NCBI GenBank assembly: GCA_910591455.2
Contig: OU342819.1
Coordinates: 16,594,262 to 16,658,261 of the forward strand
DNA length: 64,000 bases
Source: Pholis gunnellus
Taxonomy: Eukaryota > Chordata > Actinopteri > Perciformes > Pholidae
Direction: 5' to 3'
Position numbers and translations under genes: made by a program. Positions 21,725 through 34,258 of the stretch are shown in pieces; within the stretch, counting starts at the first letter, position 1, and each line of letters starts with the position of its first letter. The notes under the pieces are model-generated. The model did not search any database. It had not been told where the DNA came from and worked only from the letters and a program-made list of their open reading frames with translations.

Positions 21725-22125
21725 ATGTCATTGGGATGCACCTGTCTTCCAACAATGACGCCGTACACAGACTACAGATTGGTGAAGGCGAGAAGATTTA
21801 TTTAGGTAATCAATGGGGGACGGTGAAGGAGTGCAGACCAGGCTGGAAGCGGGAGAGCGACTTGGGCAGGCCGAGGTTAAACGAGGTGAACCTGAGGCAC
21901 CAGAGAAAAGGCAGTTACTCAGAAAGACCAGAGAAGCCAGAAGCAGCTGACTACCACAGGTCGTGTAGAGGCAACAGTCTGGCCCTGAAGGTGTCGGTGT
22001 AGATCTGTGGGAGGCGATGTGTTGATTGCAGCCAGGTGAGCAGAGAGCTGACGAGCAGATTGATGGCAGCCGTGTAGGTTGAGCAGGGACCCATGAACCC
22101 GTGAGAGAGAACACACACACACACA
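21725..22125. repeat. Probable dispersed repeat, GC-richer block
   Basis: The block has a higher GC content than its flanks and contains wording (GATGCACCTGTCTTCCAAC, CAGACTACAGATTGGTGAAG, GGTGAACCTGAGGCA) that I associate with a fish interspersed repeat. It is open in several frames by composition, without a recognisable protein. Confidence 0.35.
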
Positions 22126-24110
22126 CAGAGGAAAAACAGGGTCATGGAAGACGTGTGAGGAGTGGGGAACACAATGAAACATAAGGGTTGAGACAAGGGG
22201 TAACATAAATATATATTAATTATTGGTCAACCTCTTTTCACAACCTATTCCTTTTAGAATGGTTGTGTCATATGTAATTCAACTTATTACTCAATTGATT
22301 TAAAGGATAAACTGTGCCTGTTTATATATACACAATGGATAACTTAATTGTCCTATATAAATTGCAAAGCCGCACGATTGATGGCTGGGACTGTGTGGGT
22401 GATTGTATGTTTTCTCGTCTTTCTCATCTTTATTTTTTTCTTCTTCTTTTTTTCCAACTTTATTATATTTTCTAACATGTCCTTGTAAAGAATTGGTTTA
22501 ACATTTTTTCAAATGGATTTGAAATTGAAGATGATGCCTTTGACAAGTGATATTTCTTTATGCAAAAAAACATCCGTGTCAGAGCAACACAGGGTCTCTC
22601 CTGAGTAATCTATTCATCTCTAGATAAATGGGTGACATATGGACATGGATAATGGTCTACTCTCAAAGACTGTTGGGAGATAATGGCCATAGTGCACAGG
22701 GACTAATACACCCACAATCACGAGTATAATAGAAAGCACTACTTTATCTTTGCCACCAGATGTCACCTTAAGCATGTATTCTCCCCGACCACCCAAGATT
22801 TAAAACAAAAAGGTTCAAACATAATCCAAAGATTGTATTCAATATCAAATACAGTATCAAATGGAAATACTGCCGTTAGATCCCCACACAAACATCATTT
22901 TCAGGAAAAACATGTTAACGGTGGTAAGAATTAAAGGTATGTTTTGCAGTATCAACAGAGATTGAGCTCCAGTTGCTATAGTGCTTAATAGCACAGCGTT
23001 TCTTTGTTATATAACAGAAAAGTACATGATGTATTTCTTTCTATGAGATAATGAAATGGCCTATATATATATGTATATTTATTGCTGTATAGAAAAGGCC
23101 TAAAAGAAGAAAATGAATTTGAAGTCCTTAATTAAGGTTATAAAAAAATGGTTGTAGTTCACTCATCTGTGAGAGTGGTCATTAGTGCAACAGTGGAGGT
23201 GAAAGAAAAGCTTCATTAACAAGTCACAGGTCTTTACTTGTTGTAGTGTCATGTCTCATTAAGTGTCTCATCATTATAGGAAAATAATCAAAACACACTG
23301 GATCTATTATCTCCTTATACTTTCTTCAGAAGTGTCCTGAATTAATAATGTTATGTTGGGTACTGATTATAGGGGAAACAGACCCCAAGGTGCTGAGACA
23401 TATGCTGATTTATATGTTTCCCTGTAGGCAAATTTCACATTTTGCATGTTTAGCTGTAACCTTCTGTGCAGTGAATAAAAGATGAGGCTGCACCACCAAT
23501 TTTATTTTTTGGTTCATAACGTGGACAAGTAAAATTTAGTATAAGGTAATATAATTCGCTCCTGCCCATTTTCAACACTTGTTATACATGTATTAAAAGG
23601 CTACAATTCAGTTGTACTAAAACTTGTACATTGTATCATTTTGACACACTTGTGGTCCACACAGAAATGCTCGTAAGAGATGAATCCCAACAGATACGCG
23701 CGAGCTCCGCCTCCTGCTTCTCCTGTGGCATTAATCACCCCTCATACCCGTATTTCCGGTTGGGGTTAATCCCACCTCCCTCCTCGCTTCGCACCACAGA
23801 AACAAATGTGTCACTCTCTCGTCTAGCAGGAACATTCAATAAAAACAGTGTTTCTCCCATGCTGGGGGTGGTTCTAGCAACAGAACAAACAAAAAACAAG
23901 ACGCAGATGTGATCACTTGTGATGAAGATGGGATGAACATGAAGAGATGAGAGACAGAAGCCATTGGACGGAATACAAAGGTACTTGCTTTATTAGAGCT
24001 TTACAGAAACCTCGACTGTGACCAGTTCTGTTTTCTTTAGAGGGAACTATCAGACTGATACTAAAAAAAAAATCGATTTCTCACTTTTGTCTCGGAAGAG
24101 AAAAGGATGG

Positions 24111-24414
24111 AGCAAAATAAAACCCGACGTGGGCATCGCGGCGGTGAGAAGGCGAACATGGGGGCGATGTATTGAAGCGTTGTAGTGCGGGATGCCTCCA
24201 GGTCGTGATGATGGAAGTGAAATGAGATTGCTTTGCTTGTCGTGCGTTTAACAGGCTCGATTATGCGCCAGCCTCTGCAGTGACTGAACGCTTTCTATTT
24301 TATTATTTTTACCTGCTGAAACAGGATGACTGCATTGGTGAGCTGTAGTCGGCGGTGAGAGGAAGGAAACCCGCGTTACTGACTTGTTCGTCTGCAGCAC
24401 CACGGACAGCGACA
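24111..24414 (+). promoter_or_regulatory. maneal: maneal promoter and 5' UTR region
   Basis: CpG density rises from about 24110 and stays high through coding exon 1, as expected of a CpG-island promoter. An in-frame GTG-initiated extension upstream of the ATG is not used because vertebrate family members start with the basic MxRxRR segment. Confidence 0.4.
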
Positions 24415-24931
24415 ATGACTCGGCTGCGCAGGAAAGCTCTCGTGGCACTTTTCCTCTTCACGCTCTTCATTTTCGGGGCCATGATGGGGCTCAGGACGCT
24501 GAAGCCCAGCGACGGCTTCTCGGACCTGGCCCCGGGCATGGACTTCATCGGGGAGCGATCCGACAGGAGGCGGCTGGACGTGAAAGACGCGGCGGCGGCG
24601 GTGGTGGTGTCGCCGGGCCAGTTCCACATGGGCAGCAGTGACACTAAGGTGGTTTTCACCAAGTCGGACCGAGATTACAGCATTTTCTACGACGTGCACA
24701 TATTCTACTACCTGTGGTACGGCTCTCCCGGCATGGACAACAAGTACATCCACTGGGATCACGTGCTGGTGCCACACTGGGACCCCAAGATCGCTGCCAG
24801 TCATGCCCAAGGAAGGCACACACCTCCAGATGATATCGCCTCAAGTTTTTACCCTGAGCTGGGACCCTACAGCTCCAGGGACCCAACGGTGCTGGAGTCG
24901 CACATGGCCCAGATAGAGGCTGCTGCAGCAG
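24415..24931 (+). CDS. maneal: maneal coding exon 1
   Basis: It encodes residues 1-172 plus one base: signal anchor, stem and the first GH99 segment through MAQIEAAAA. The donor is GCAG|GTAATT. The open frame runs on into the intron to 24996, but that tail has no family similarity. Confidence 0.95.
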
Positions 24932-27900
24932 GTAATTCTTGCAACACTGCATGGCTCTACGTGTTTCCCTTTTTGTGGACCTCCAGGGCCGTATAGCCGG
25001 TCTGCCCAACGCCCCCAACTCACTCATATTGTCTAAATAAAGTTGCCATAGCTTTTATTGTTCAGTTGTTTATTGCCTAGAAGCCCAAAGTTCTCAAATA
25101 AAAGCAGAACTATATAAATTCTTCATAATTTATCATATTGCATAAGTTTCGGTTATTTTATAAAAAAAAATGTTGTCAATATCAATGAGGAACACTGGCT
25201 GAAAGTCATGATTTACTTTTTAACGCCACATCCAAGAAGTTGACATTTCCAGCATGTTCCTGAATCCCCCAACAAAGCAGTGCTTTAACCTCCCTGACTG
25301 TACTCAGAGCAGACTTCCTCCCCATGCTGTGGTGTTGTAGGGGTGCTGGTGTTGTCCTGGTACCCCCCCGGGGTGGCCGACGACCACGGGGAGCCCACCG
25401 AGGACCTGGTTCCCGCTGTCATGGACGCCGCCCACAGGCACAGCATCAAGGTAACTGGTGAGACAACCGGTATGTTTTTTTCCTTTCTGATGATTTACTG
25501 AATGAATGACTTGCTCGTGACAGTTAAACGTTAAAGCTGAGGTTTGGTTTTTTTTTAACCGAGTGTGACAAGTATACATTTCCAACACATTTCTTTTCGG
25601 GGTCTGCAAACTGTGCCTGTTTTGTGGAGCAGTTTATACTCCAGCAGAGCAAGGTCATGTAAAAGTGCATGGTGCAACGCAGCTAATAGCTATGACACTG
25701 TTGTGGATTCTCCAGCTCTATGTTGCCTCAAAAGTCTGCACAGTTAAGGCATTTGTTAATGGTCAACAATGTAGCTGTGAGTGTTAGCATTCATCATCAA
25801 AGTTGATTTTGCTTTTAAATGCTGGTGTGACGGGTCCTTAAAACTGCATTTTTTTTTTCCCACTTGAGAAAAAGTGTGCCATGCCCTTTATTGAAAATGC
25901 AGCATGTCTTGCAGCTGCATTGCATTCTGGTCCACTGAGGCTCCCGACAGTGAAGAAATGGGCGCCTAACCAGTGGGGCCCAGTGGCATCTCCACTTGTG
26001 ATGGTCTGACCTTAATACCTGACATTTACAGTAATATGGAGGTTGTAAGATGAAAGTGTTCTGCTTTCAGACACCTTTCTATTCGAGCCAATAGCTGTTT
26101 TCAAAATGTGACAGGCTTTAGGGTAGATTGTCTTTTTCAAAGCACCACCCCATCTAACAAAGTCATATCCACTTTAGCACTTAGTGGGTCTGATACCGTA
26201 AAGCCCTAAGATGCTGAAGGTGCTTGAGACGGCGGTGGCAAAACAAGCTGAGCACAGACTGTAGATTCAGCATTAAGGGGACAGGATAGATTCCCCTCGG
26301 TCTACTTTAATGCTCCTTATATGGAAGTCTTAGACGGATAACTGGGTCTCTCTGTCTCAGTCGCACTTACACAACAGTGTGTGTCTCACAGCTGACCCGA
26401 GGGCTAATGCTCCAGTGTTTCAGTGCAACAGAGCTGCCGCTGACAAAACACAGGCTGAAGTCACAGTGTTTGTGAGCAGCCATGTGTGTGTTTTCTCTGC
26501 CCACATGTCACATATGTTGTTTGTTATGGTGATTTTGACATAGGAGGAGCTCCTCTGTTATTATTCAAATGAAAAATGAGGTGCGATGAGGCACTGTTGT
26601 TCCTAATGCCATTCGAACCAGACCACCGGTCTCACAGATATCCGTTGAGACCAGCACATATGAGCGACAGGAGGACAGGCTGATCTATAATCCCCTCCAG
26701 CACTCCATCCTCACTAATTAAGCATAGATTGACCCTGTTTGCCCAGTGAAATGTCAGGGTGCCAGCAGAAAACAAGCAGAGATAAAAAAAAAAACGTGAC
26801 AAAAACAGAATTATCGGCCAACTCCTCTCAGCTCTACAGAGCTTTTTAGCGTCTGTGGGCTCATTGTTTTTGTACCACGACTTTACTGTTTTGGTTCAGT
26901 CTGGTTCGGTTCCAGCAGCAACAGGCAGCTGTTTCCAGCAAATAAAACCTGATAAACTCATTGTACCTGGCCAGCATCAAATGGCAGAAAGATGAAGTTG
27001 GCAGGTAGCCGGTGAACATAGTGGAGCATTTAGCAGCTAAAGAGGCAGATATTATAATCAAACACCAAAACAGCCAAAAGAGTTGGACTAACATTAATCA
27101 GGTTGCATGAAACATGACTTGATTGCTCCTTGTCGGCTGGATGTGTAAACAGGTTATTGTTTGCCAACATATTAGCCAATATGTCGAACTTGTTGCCAAA
27201 AAATATTAATTCATACCAAAGACTAAGAGGAAGTCTGACCAAATATCAAACTTTAACCAGTTCCTGGCTCCATGCACCTCATACAATCTCACACAATGCT
27301 CCACACCCCCTGGCATTTAGCTGTCATTTCCAAATATATATGTTCCAATCATAAGAGAGATCATAAGCTAATTATATAGTCTGAAAAATTGTCCAGAGAA
27401 AATCTTATTGAGCCAACTTTAGACTTTTTCTTTGTGTCACATATTAGATGAAAGGTAAATATGGATGTTTCTATGTGGACATTGCAGATTATTTCAGGTT
27501 ATTCTTTGAGTCATTTTCAGAAGGTTGTGTGTTGCGGCAGCTTTCGACACACACCTGAGGCCCGGAATGTAAATACGAGAGTCCGTCGGCGTCGCACAAC
27601 TCGAGGGGATCCGAGCAAACAAAGCGCTTTTTTTCATCCGCATCCATCCGTGGTTTTATTCAGCCAAGCCAGGAACAGATTGAGCGGCGTCTTACCTCGC
27701 CGGCCTTTCATGATTTCCAACCAGTCGAGACGGCTGACAAACACGAGCCTGTTCGCCAAACACCGCCGCGTTACCATGGAAACTGTTTCGGAAGACCTTG
27801 CAGCCTCTTTTGAAAGATGGAGTGGGCGTTGTGCGCTCAGTGTTTGTGGGCTCTGTCAATGCTTTAGTGTTCGCTGAGCTGCAGTAGACCCGTTTCTCCC

Positions 27901-30900
27901 CTTTTGTGACTGAAGCAAACAAGCGTAGCACAGTTGTCCCCAGATGACAGAGGCCATCGGTCACTCAGCTTTCAGCTCAGGAAGAACATGACGCAGTGTT
28001 TCCTGTCAAATCAGGCTCATACCTCCAGTTTTAGCTTTTTTTATATCTCAGCTGTACATGAACTAAAATTCCCTCCGGGTGACTTGAATCTGAAAAAAAG
28101 AAAAGAAAAGAGAGAAACTCTCTGAAGCTTGAATTATTACTGAGAAGTAGCAAACAAGGCTTTCTGAGACTCTTGGGTCAGTGGAGTAGATGTCATCCTG
28201 TTTCACCTGAATGTGATGACAGATGAGACGACAGTACGGGACGCGCCTGTGGGGATGGTGAGCATCTGCTTCTCTTGTTCTCTGCTCCTCCTCTCAGCTC
28301 CCTTTTCAAGAGATCCTCAGCATCCTGCAGGGCTAAACTTGGCTCCCTTTTCTGTCTCCTTCTATCTTCATACGAGAGAAAAAGGACACTGTTTGACCGC
28401 CTGTTTTCTCTTTAATGACTGATGACTCTTGCAGCAAGGTGCTTTTTGAAAAGGCCGATTATTTCTACACCGTTGGTGCAGCCCTGTCTCCCGAAAATTA
28501 CGTTCCCATGCAACAAAACCGCATTGTGAATTAGGGTTTCGGGGAAAACATTTTTTCTGTGGATTACGTTTGCTTCTGACGTATCACAAATGAGTTTAAA
28601 ATGAACTTCACCCAGCAGACAGCTGTTTGTGTCCTGTGTGAAGTACTCTTGCTGCCTAATCATCACCAAGTCATTTTGTTGCATTTTTGTTTTGTTTGTT
28701 TCTTAATAAGACCATATCAGCCAGTATTACCCAAACCAAAAGTGGCAGCCGGGTTGCATTGCGGGTAATGGGAGCACCAGGTTTTTGACGGGGAAGATTG
28801 TTTGTAGAAACTGAAAAATACATTTTGGGACATATTTTTGGAACATTAGCAAAGATATTAACAGAGAGAAACAACGAATGTGCAATGTGTTGTGACAGAG
28901 TTAAAGTAATTTGTGAACTGTTTAAAGTAATGCTGTAAATGTTTTAGATTTCAGGGCCGGAATAAAGCCTTAACCCTTGAATAAGACAAATCTAAAGAAG
29001 CAGCAGTTCTTAATAAGATGTGAAATGAGTCCGTCCTGAAAGAGTGACACGTCACAAAAAGCATAAAACAGTGTTTTATTGTTACTGCAGGTGAACTCTG
29101 TTGAAAGGCTATTTAATGCATGTCAGACATGTCCCCTGTCAATCATCCAGAGACACACACTCGTCCATAAAGTCTTTGTAGCAATAATTATCAGCACAAA
29201 AGAATACCAACGCACCAGAACACTGCCATCTATCTTGTTCCCAGTTCTCCATTCATTCCATATTGACATGATTGACAACATTTCAACTATTAATAATTTA
29301 CTTTGTAGTCAAACAGTTGTCAATCATGTGTCTTCTCCAGGATTGTTTGTGGTCAAAATGTTGTCAATCACGCCCGTGTAGAATAAAAGAAGAATCAGGA
29401 ATGAGAAAGAAATGTTGACGTACAAGACAAAAAATATGTAATGAGAAAGACTGCACACCCAAAACCTCGTAGGGCCGATCCCATGTGCCGGCTCTCATGG
29501 AGCCGACTGACTCTACTTTTGTGTGGCTGCGGTCTCAACATGGCCAGACTTTTTGTGATTTCCCAACTCTTTTAATACTTTTTTTCAGCCATGTTGGTGC
29601 TGGTAGAGACGCAGTTCAAAAACTAAATGGTACCACGACAAACCTACGACAAACCCACGTCTTTCTGGACTTGCAAAAGGATCTTTTTAAATTGACAAAC
29701 ACCACGTGTGTAATTCATGGCACAATTCAAAGAAGATGATGAAGAAGTTATTTGTCTCTCAGTGCCCAAACACTGTGTTACACCGGCACACAGGGACGGC
29801 CGCGACAGGCCTATAAGGTCAAACTAATTAAATGTTGCAGTCATATTGGCTGTCCATCAAAACAAATAATACACTGGAATAAAGAACAACTGAGTGCTCA
29901 GTTTGAAATGCACTGCATAGCCCCTTATTTCTCAGGTGTTTGTGTATTGATGTTGCGCTTTCATGATCTTTCTGTTAACATCTGTGTTCAAATGTGGTCT
30001 GCACAGGTGGCCTTTCACATACAGCCATACAAAGGACGGACGGACCAGAGCATGCATGACAACATCAAATACATTATTGACAAGTGAGTTGTTTATCTAT
30101 GCTTCCACTCTCCTCTGTGCCCGTTGTGTTTCCTTTCACTGACCGAAGGGTGCAGCTCTGATTTCCATATCAGACGCTGGAAGACTAGCCATGGGGTGAA
30201 ACGTGAAGCCTGAGAAGGGAAGCTGAAGAACAGGTTGTTAAAAATAGATGTCTCCCCCTGTGGTCCGGCTGTAATGGATCTGCAGGTAGCTTTTGCTCGG
30301 ACTTCGACCAGGAATTTGTATAACATATGATGATATTCAGCTTTTCCCAGAACTCAAGCAACGTGTAAAATATGTTAGCTTTAAGACGGAGACTTGGGGA
30401 AAGGCTGCGAAGCTAATTAGATAGTGTTTTATCCAATAATATATTCAGTAGTAGTCTGATTAAAAAAAAAAAAAGAAGAAGAAGCTCATGATCTCACACA
30501 GAATGAAGAGTCCAAGCGATGCCATGTTTATAATGATACGAGACTGGAGTCAAATCAAAGCCCAGCCTCGAGAGCCTCGAGTTCAATCTCATTTCTGGAC
30601 TTTGTTTTGCTGCCAACATTTTCGCAAACCTACTGTGCCGGCCATCTGTATGAAATGACACAAACATTGGAGGGACAGAAAAAGCCACCTAAGAACTTAG
30701 AGCTGCACCAATCAATGTTTTTAAGTTAACAATGATTTAAATTGCTTAATTTGATGAGGTGTTACTGGTAGTTTAACATTGTTTTTCCATGCATATTGCA
30801 ACAGGTTGAAATCCTCCCTCTCTCGTGTTTCTCAGGTATGGAGAGCACGGCGCCTTCTACAGATTCAGATCCAGCACAGGGCGAGTCCTGCCTCTGTTTT

Positions 30901-31472
30901 ACGTCTACGACTCCTACCTGATGCCCCCGGAGTCCTGGGCGGAGCTCCTGACAATCAAAGGCTCCCACAGCATCAGGGGCACGCCTTACGACGGCGTCTT
31001 CGTCGCCCTCATTGTGGAAGAGCGCCACAAACACGACATCCTGGCCAGCGGCTTCGATGGCATATACACCTACTTTGCCTCCAACGGCTTCTCCTTTGGC
31101 TCGTCCCACCAGAACTGGAACGTCATCAAGGAGTTCTGCGATGCAAACAATCTTCTCTTTATTCCCAGCGTTGGTCCAGGGTACGTGGACACAGCCATTC
31201 GGCCGTGGAACAACCATAACACCAGGAACCGGGTTAACGGACGTTACTACGACACGTCCCTGCAGGCGGCTTTGTCTGTCAGACCAGAGATCGTCACCAT
31301 CACTTCCTTTAACCAATGGCACGAAGGCACGCAGATAGAGAAGGCTGTACCCAGGAAAACAGTGACGCGTTTGTACCTAGACTACCAGCCTAACCTGCCG
31401 GACCACTACTTGGAGCTCACGCGCCAGTGGGCCGAGAACTTCAACAAGGAGAAGGACAAGTGGCTGATGTGA
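24415..31472 (+). CDS. maneal: MANEAL, endo-alpha-mannosidase-like GH99 protein
   Basis: This is a type II Golgi membrane protein related to MANEA, which cleaves glucosylated mannose from N-glycans internally. Coding exons are 24415-24931, 25341-25450, 30007-30083 and 30836-31472. The phases join to 446 residues (human MANEAL about 457). Residues 1-7 are basic, 8-26 form the signal anchor (ALVALFLFTLFIFGAMMGL), about 27-87 the stem, and from about 88 the GH99 barrel (FYYLWYGSP, HWDHVLVPHWDPK, VLVLSWYPPG, VAFHIQPYKGR, TYFASNGFSFGSSHQNW). The family catalytic motif reads N-Q-W-H-E-G at residues 394-399. The second acid, E398, is present, but the first is Q395 instead of glutamate, so activity is doubtful. 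The ending DKWLM matches MANEAL. Confidence 0.95.
25341..25450 (+). CDS. maneal: maneal coding exon 2
   Basis: The acceptor GTTGTAG precedes GGGTGCTGGTG. The exon encodes VLVLSWYPPGVADDHGEPTE and on to HRHSIK, with donor ATCAAG|GTAACT. It starts in phase 1 and ends in phase 0. Confidence 0.95.
25451..30006. other. maneal intron 2
   Basis: This 4.6-kb intron has no supported exon. It has ordinary composition, with short A-rich runs near 26786 and 28096. Frames of 90-138 codons near 27461 and 27692 overlap on opposite strands and lack recognisable domains. Confidence 0.65.
30007..30083 (+). CDS. maneal: maneal coding exon 3
   Basis: It encodes VAFHIQPYKGRTDQSMHDN, then IKYIID and two bases of K235. 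The acceptor is GCACAG and the donor GACAA|GTGAGT. The exon is short and would be missed by ORF length alone. Confidence 0.95.
30084..30835. other. maneal intron 3
   Basis: This is noncoding sequence between exons 3 and 4, with an A-rich run near 30462-30482. Nothing else is recognised. Confidence 0.75.
30836..31472 (+). CDS. maneal: maneal coding exon 4 (catalytic motif, C-terminus)
   Basis: It starts with the base completing K235 and then YGEHGAFYRFR. It contains the substituted motif SFNQWHEGTQIEKA at 31305-31346 and ends KDKWLM TGA. Confidence 0.97.
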
Positions 31473-31880
31473 GCGGGGCTTTTGTTTCCCTGGTAGATGC
31501 CGAGAGCATCACCAGAAAAGACATTAAGTCAGCAAAAGACAATCCGTTTGTGTTTATCGACCTACCCTTGTTTTGCTCCAACTCTGAGCCCCTCTGATGA
31601 GATATCCTCTAAATGTTCACTCTACCCTTACTGTTTTTAATCACTAACATTTTTCTGTACAGGTTAATAACTGATTTGTTGAAGCTGTCACAAGGACGGA
31701 CAGATGATCATCGTTTCCCGATAACAACTCTGTTCAGTCTCTTGTTTGCGACATCAAGAAAGTGCGTCTGTGTACAGCCACTCCGCTCTGTGGGCTCTTT
31801 TTCTTATTTTCCTATGATGAAAGACTGTTCTTTCCTGTATCTCTTTAAAGACAAATTAAAACGTGTGTCTGTTTACTGTT
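31473..31880 (+). other. maneal: maneal 3' UTR with ATTAAA signal
   Basis: An ATTAAA at 31855-31860 is followed within 30 bases by GT-rich sequence (ACGTGTGTCTGTTTACTG), a plausible cleavage region. No earlier canonical signal was seen. Confidence 0.5.
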
Positions 31881-33149
31881 GATGAATCAGTGGTGTCACT
31901 GCGCAAGAAAGGTTAGAAATGATCAATGAAGTCTGCCCTGGGTTGCAAGGATGTGGTATTTCAGTCCGTTCCTTCAGACACAGGCTAAGTTGCATTTGTT
32001 TGTAGCTGGTGACATGATTAGAGTCGGCAGAATACAAAAGATGAGGCAGAAGTAGCTCCAGCTGGTCTAAATTATGGGTGCTTTATGGGTTGAAGAGCTG
32101 GTTGGTTAGAGTCCTTTTTTAGTCTACACTGTGCAATTAAAAGCCATTCAGGTTTCAAAAACAAAAATCACAGACTTCTAAGTATTATATTGAACAGAGT
32201 TTTATAGAATTCAGAAACAGAGGAAATCTGGTACAAACCTCAGGCTTAAAGGAGGATTCTGAATTACAACTTGGGTCTTGTTTCCACAGTTTTGGCCATT
32301 ATTGCTATCGGTTATGGTAACATTGTACTCACCGAAGCTGAGATCTGGGAACACGGTGACATTGCAACAACAAATTCTGTTCCCCATCTGACAACTTTTT
32401 GTTGCTACGTTGCCACATTCCCAGGTCCCAAGCACGAGGGGATGAAAGCAGGGTCCAATGGGGATTGATGATGGGCAAGGCGATGTCACAGCAAGGAATC
32501 ATGGGACTGAGACTCAGTTAGGCTCGGCCTCGGGTCAAATAGTCCTTTTTCATCTTCTGCACCTATACAATTTTAGATGCCCACTGTTATTCAAGGTTTT
32601 GTATCCTCTCCTTAATTAAATTGAATAATTCAATAGAAGCTTCCGGTCTCGATGTAATGACTGACTAAACACACAGGGGGGTGCTCTTGGTTTTGTCTTA
32701 GCTCTGCTACAGTTGTAGGATGTAGTAGATGTAGACACTCAGCTTCTGAAGCAACACAGTCAGAAGTCACATTCATGGGTTTAATAGAGAATCAAATGGG
32801 GAGTTAGCTAGAACCTCTTCGTCACAGTAAGTAAATACCTGCCTGTAAGAAGACGCCTTTTCAAAAGCCCGTTTACAGTAAAGCTGGTAACATCTCTCAT
32901 CTAACATATTATCATAGAGGATCATATTACTACACAGTTGAGGTGTTAAAACACAGGCCGTGAATAGTTAGAGCTAGAACGGGAAACCACAAGTTTCAGT
33001 CGAGTGGTTTCAATCTTCTCATTTGGCACTCTTGGCAAGAATGTGAATGAGCGTATAGCCAAAAAATGTCGAGCTATTCCTCTCAAAAATGATAAGTGGT
33101 ATTCATTTGTGAAGATCATTTTGCTGAACAAAACGTGTAAGTATCACAA

Positions 33150-33183
<34 letters not shown>

Positions 33184-34080
33184 CCGGTGTGATGCAAAAT
33201 TCTGGGGTTGGCCTACAATTTACATAAATTTGACTTTTTGGGTTAATCAGAGCAGAAGAATTTTTACTTCAGCTCCCTCTGTTGACATCATGTGACACAG
33301 CACCCGAGCATCAGTCACCACACTCCGGGTCAAACTGGGTAAATCAGACCATCAAGGCGTCTCTTAGATTTAGCTTAAAGTGTTATTTCTGATTTTTTTT
33401 TATCTGTAAACACATTATAAACATGAACTAGAGCTACCGGGGCGCTGGTGATGAGCTTTGTCACTTCATCTGCGAGCTCACTTTATCGTGATCAACAGTG
33501 CTGATGAGTTTGGTATTTCATGAATTATTACGATTTGCCACAATTTATGCTGCTATTCAATATCTCAAGATATTCATTCCAGATGATCCGCCTTGAAAGT
33601 CTCCTGATCTTATTTAAAAGACCTCACGTTTACAGAATGATATTTGGAACAATGGAGTTGCTGCCTTAAATCGACTAACGTGATAGTTAAGTGATTGTCT
33701 TTCTAATTTGGACTGCAGGTCAGACGAATCAAGAAGCGCTTCGCTGTATTTAATGGTTTTGTCCTTTGACCATTTTCACAGACTTTACATTGAGCCTTGA
33801 TGTCAGTGACATAAACGTTTTGGTATCTTATCTGAATCTATTACTCAGCACCTTGTCATAACAGCCTCCTAAAAACACAGTGGTGGTATGTAACACCGCC
33901 TTCCGCAGTATGAAAAAGAATACAATAAACATGTATGGTGAAATATGTGATCTATGCCAGTAGAAAACCGTAAAATGTTATATTTTGGTTTCACTATATG
34001 TAGCCTCTTTGGAAATCCTTTAAGAGGGAAAACTCACCAGAACATTCAGATTTAATAAACAGCAGATAAAGACAAACAGT
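31881..34080. other. Intergenic DNA between convergent maneal and sf3a3
   Basis: No exon is supported here. The only clear structured element is the TG microsatellite at 33151-33182. Both flanking genes end toward this interval. Confidence 0.65.
33151..33182. repeat. (TG)16 microsatellite
   Basis: This is an uninterrupted TG tract in the convergent intergenic spacer. Confidence 0.97.
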
Positions 34081-34098
34081 TGTGACAAAAGTTCTCCG

Positions 34099-34104
34099 TT
34101 TATT
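34099..34104 (-). terminator. sf3a3: sf3a3 polyadenylation signal (AATAAA)
   Basis: TTTATT on the plus strand is AATAAA in the sf3a3 sense, 155 bases past the stop codon. This gives a short 3' UTR, usual for this housekeeping gene. Confidence 0.6.
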
Positions 34105-34258
34105 ATAATCATCAATGGTTGCGACATTACAAAGTCTGTAAAACAACATTACTACTTACAAATAAAAAGAAACATGGGTGATAGAAAATATCGCAAATCT
34201 TAAAAGGACGCTTGTTACTTGTAGATTCTTTTCCTGTGTGACTCGTGCTCTCCTCAAT

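Larger units (their letters stand above)
18810..24110. other. Intergenic DNA between lin28a and maneal
   Basis: This is the 5.6-kb divergent spacer. It contains an AC microsatellite at 19255-19324, shorter CA tracts near 19040, 20180 and 22101, and two probable dispersed repeats (21395-21600 and 21725-22125). No exon, tRNA or other RNA gene is supported. Conserved regulatory elements cannot be excluded. Confidence 0.6.

Noticed and set aside
24932..24996. In-frame extension of maneal exon 1
   Set aside because: The family sequence continues only after the GTAATT donor at 24932, in the exon at 25341. The extension is intron.
24309..25027. Minus-strand frames of 117-147 codons opposite maneal exon 1
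   Set aside because: They are the antisense of a GC-rich coding exon. Codon structure belongs to the plus strand, which encodes a known family.
30762..31322. 186-codon minus-strand frame
   Set aside because: It lies opposite maneal exon 4, has no recognisable domain, and is a typical antisense shadow of a GC-rich exon.
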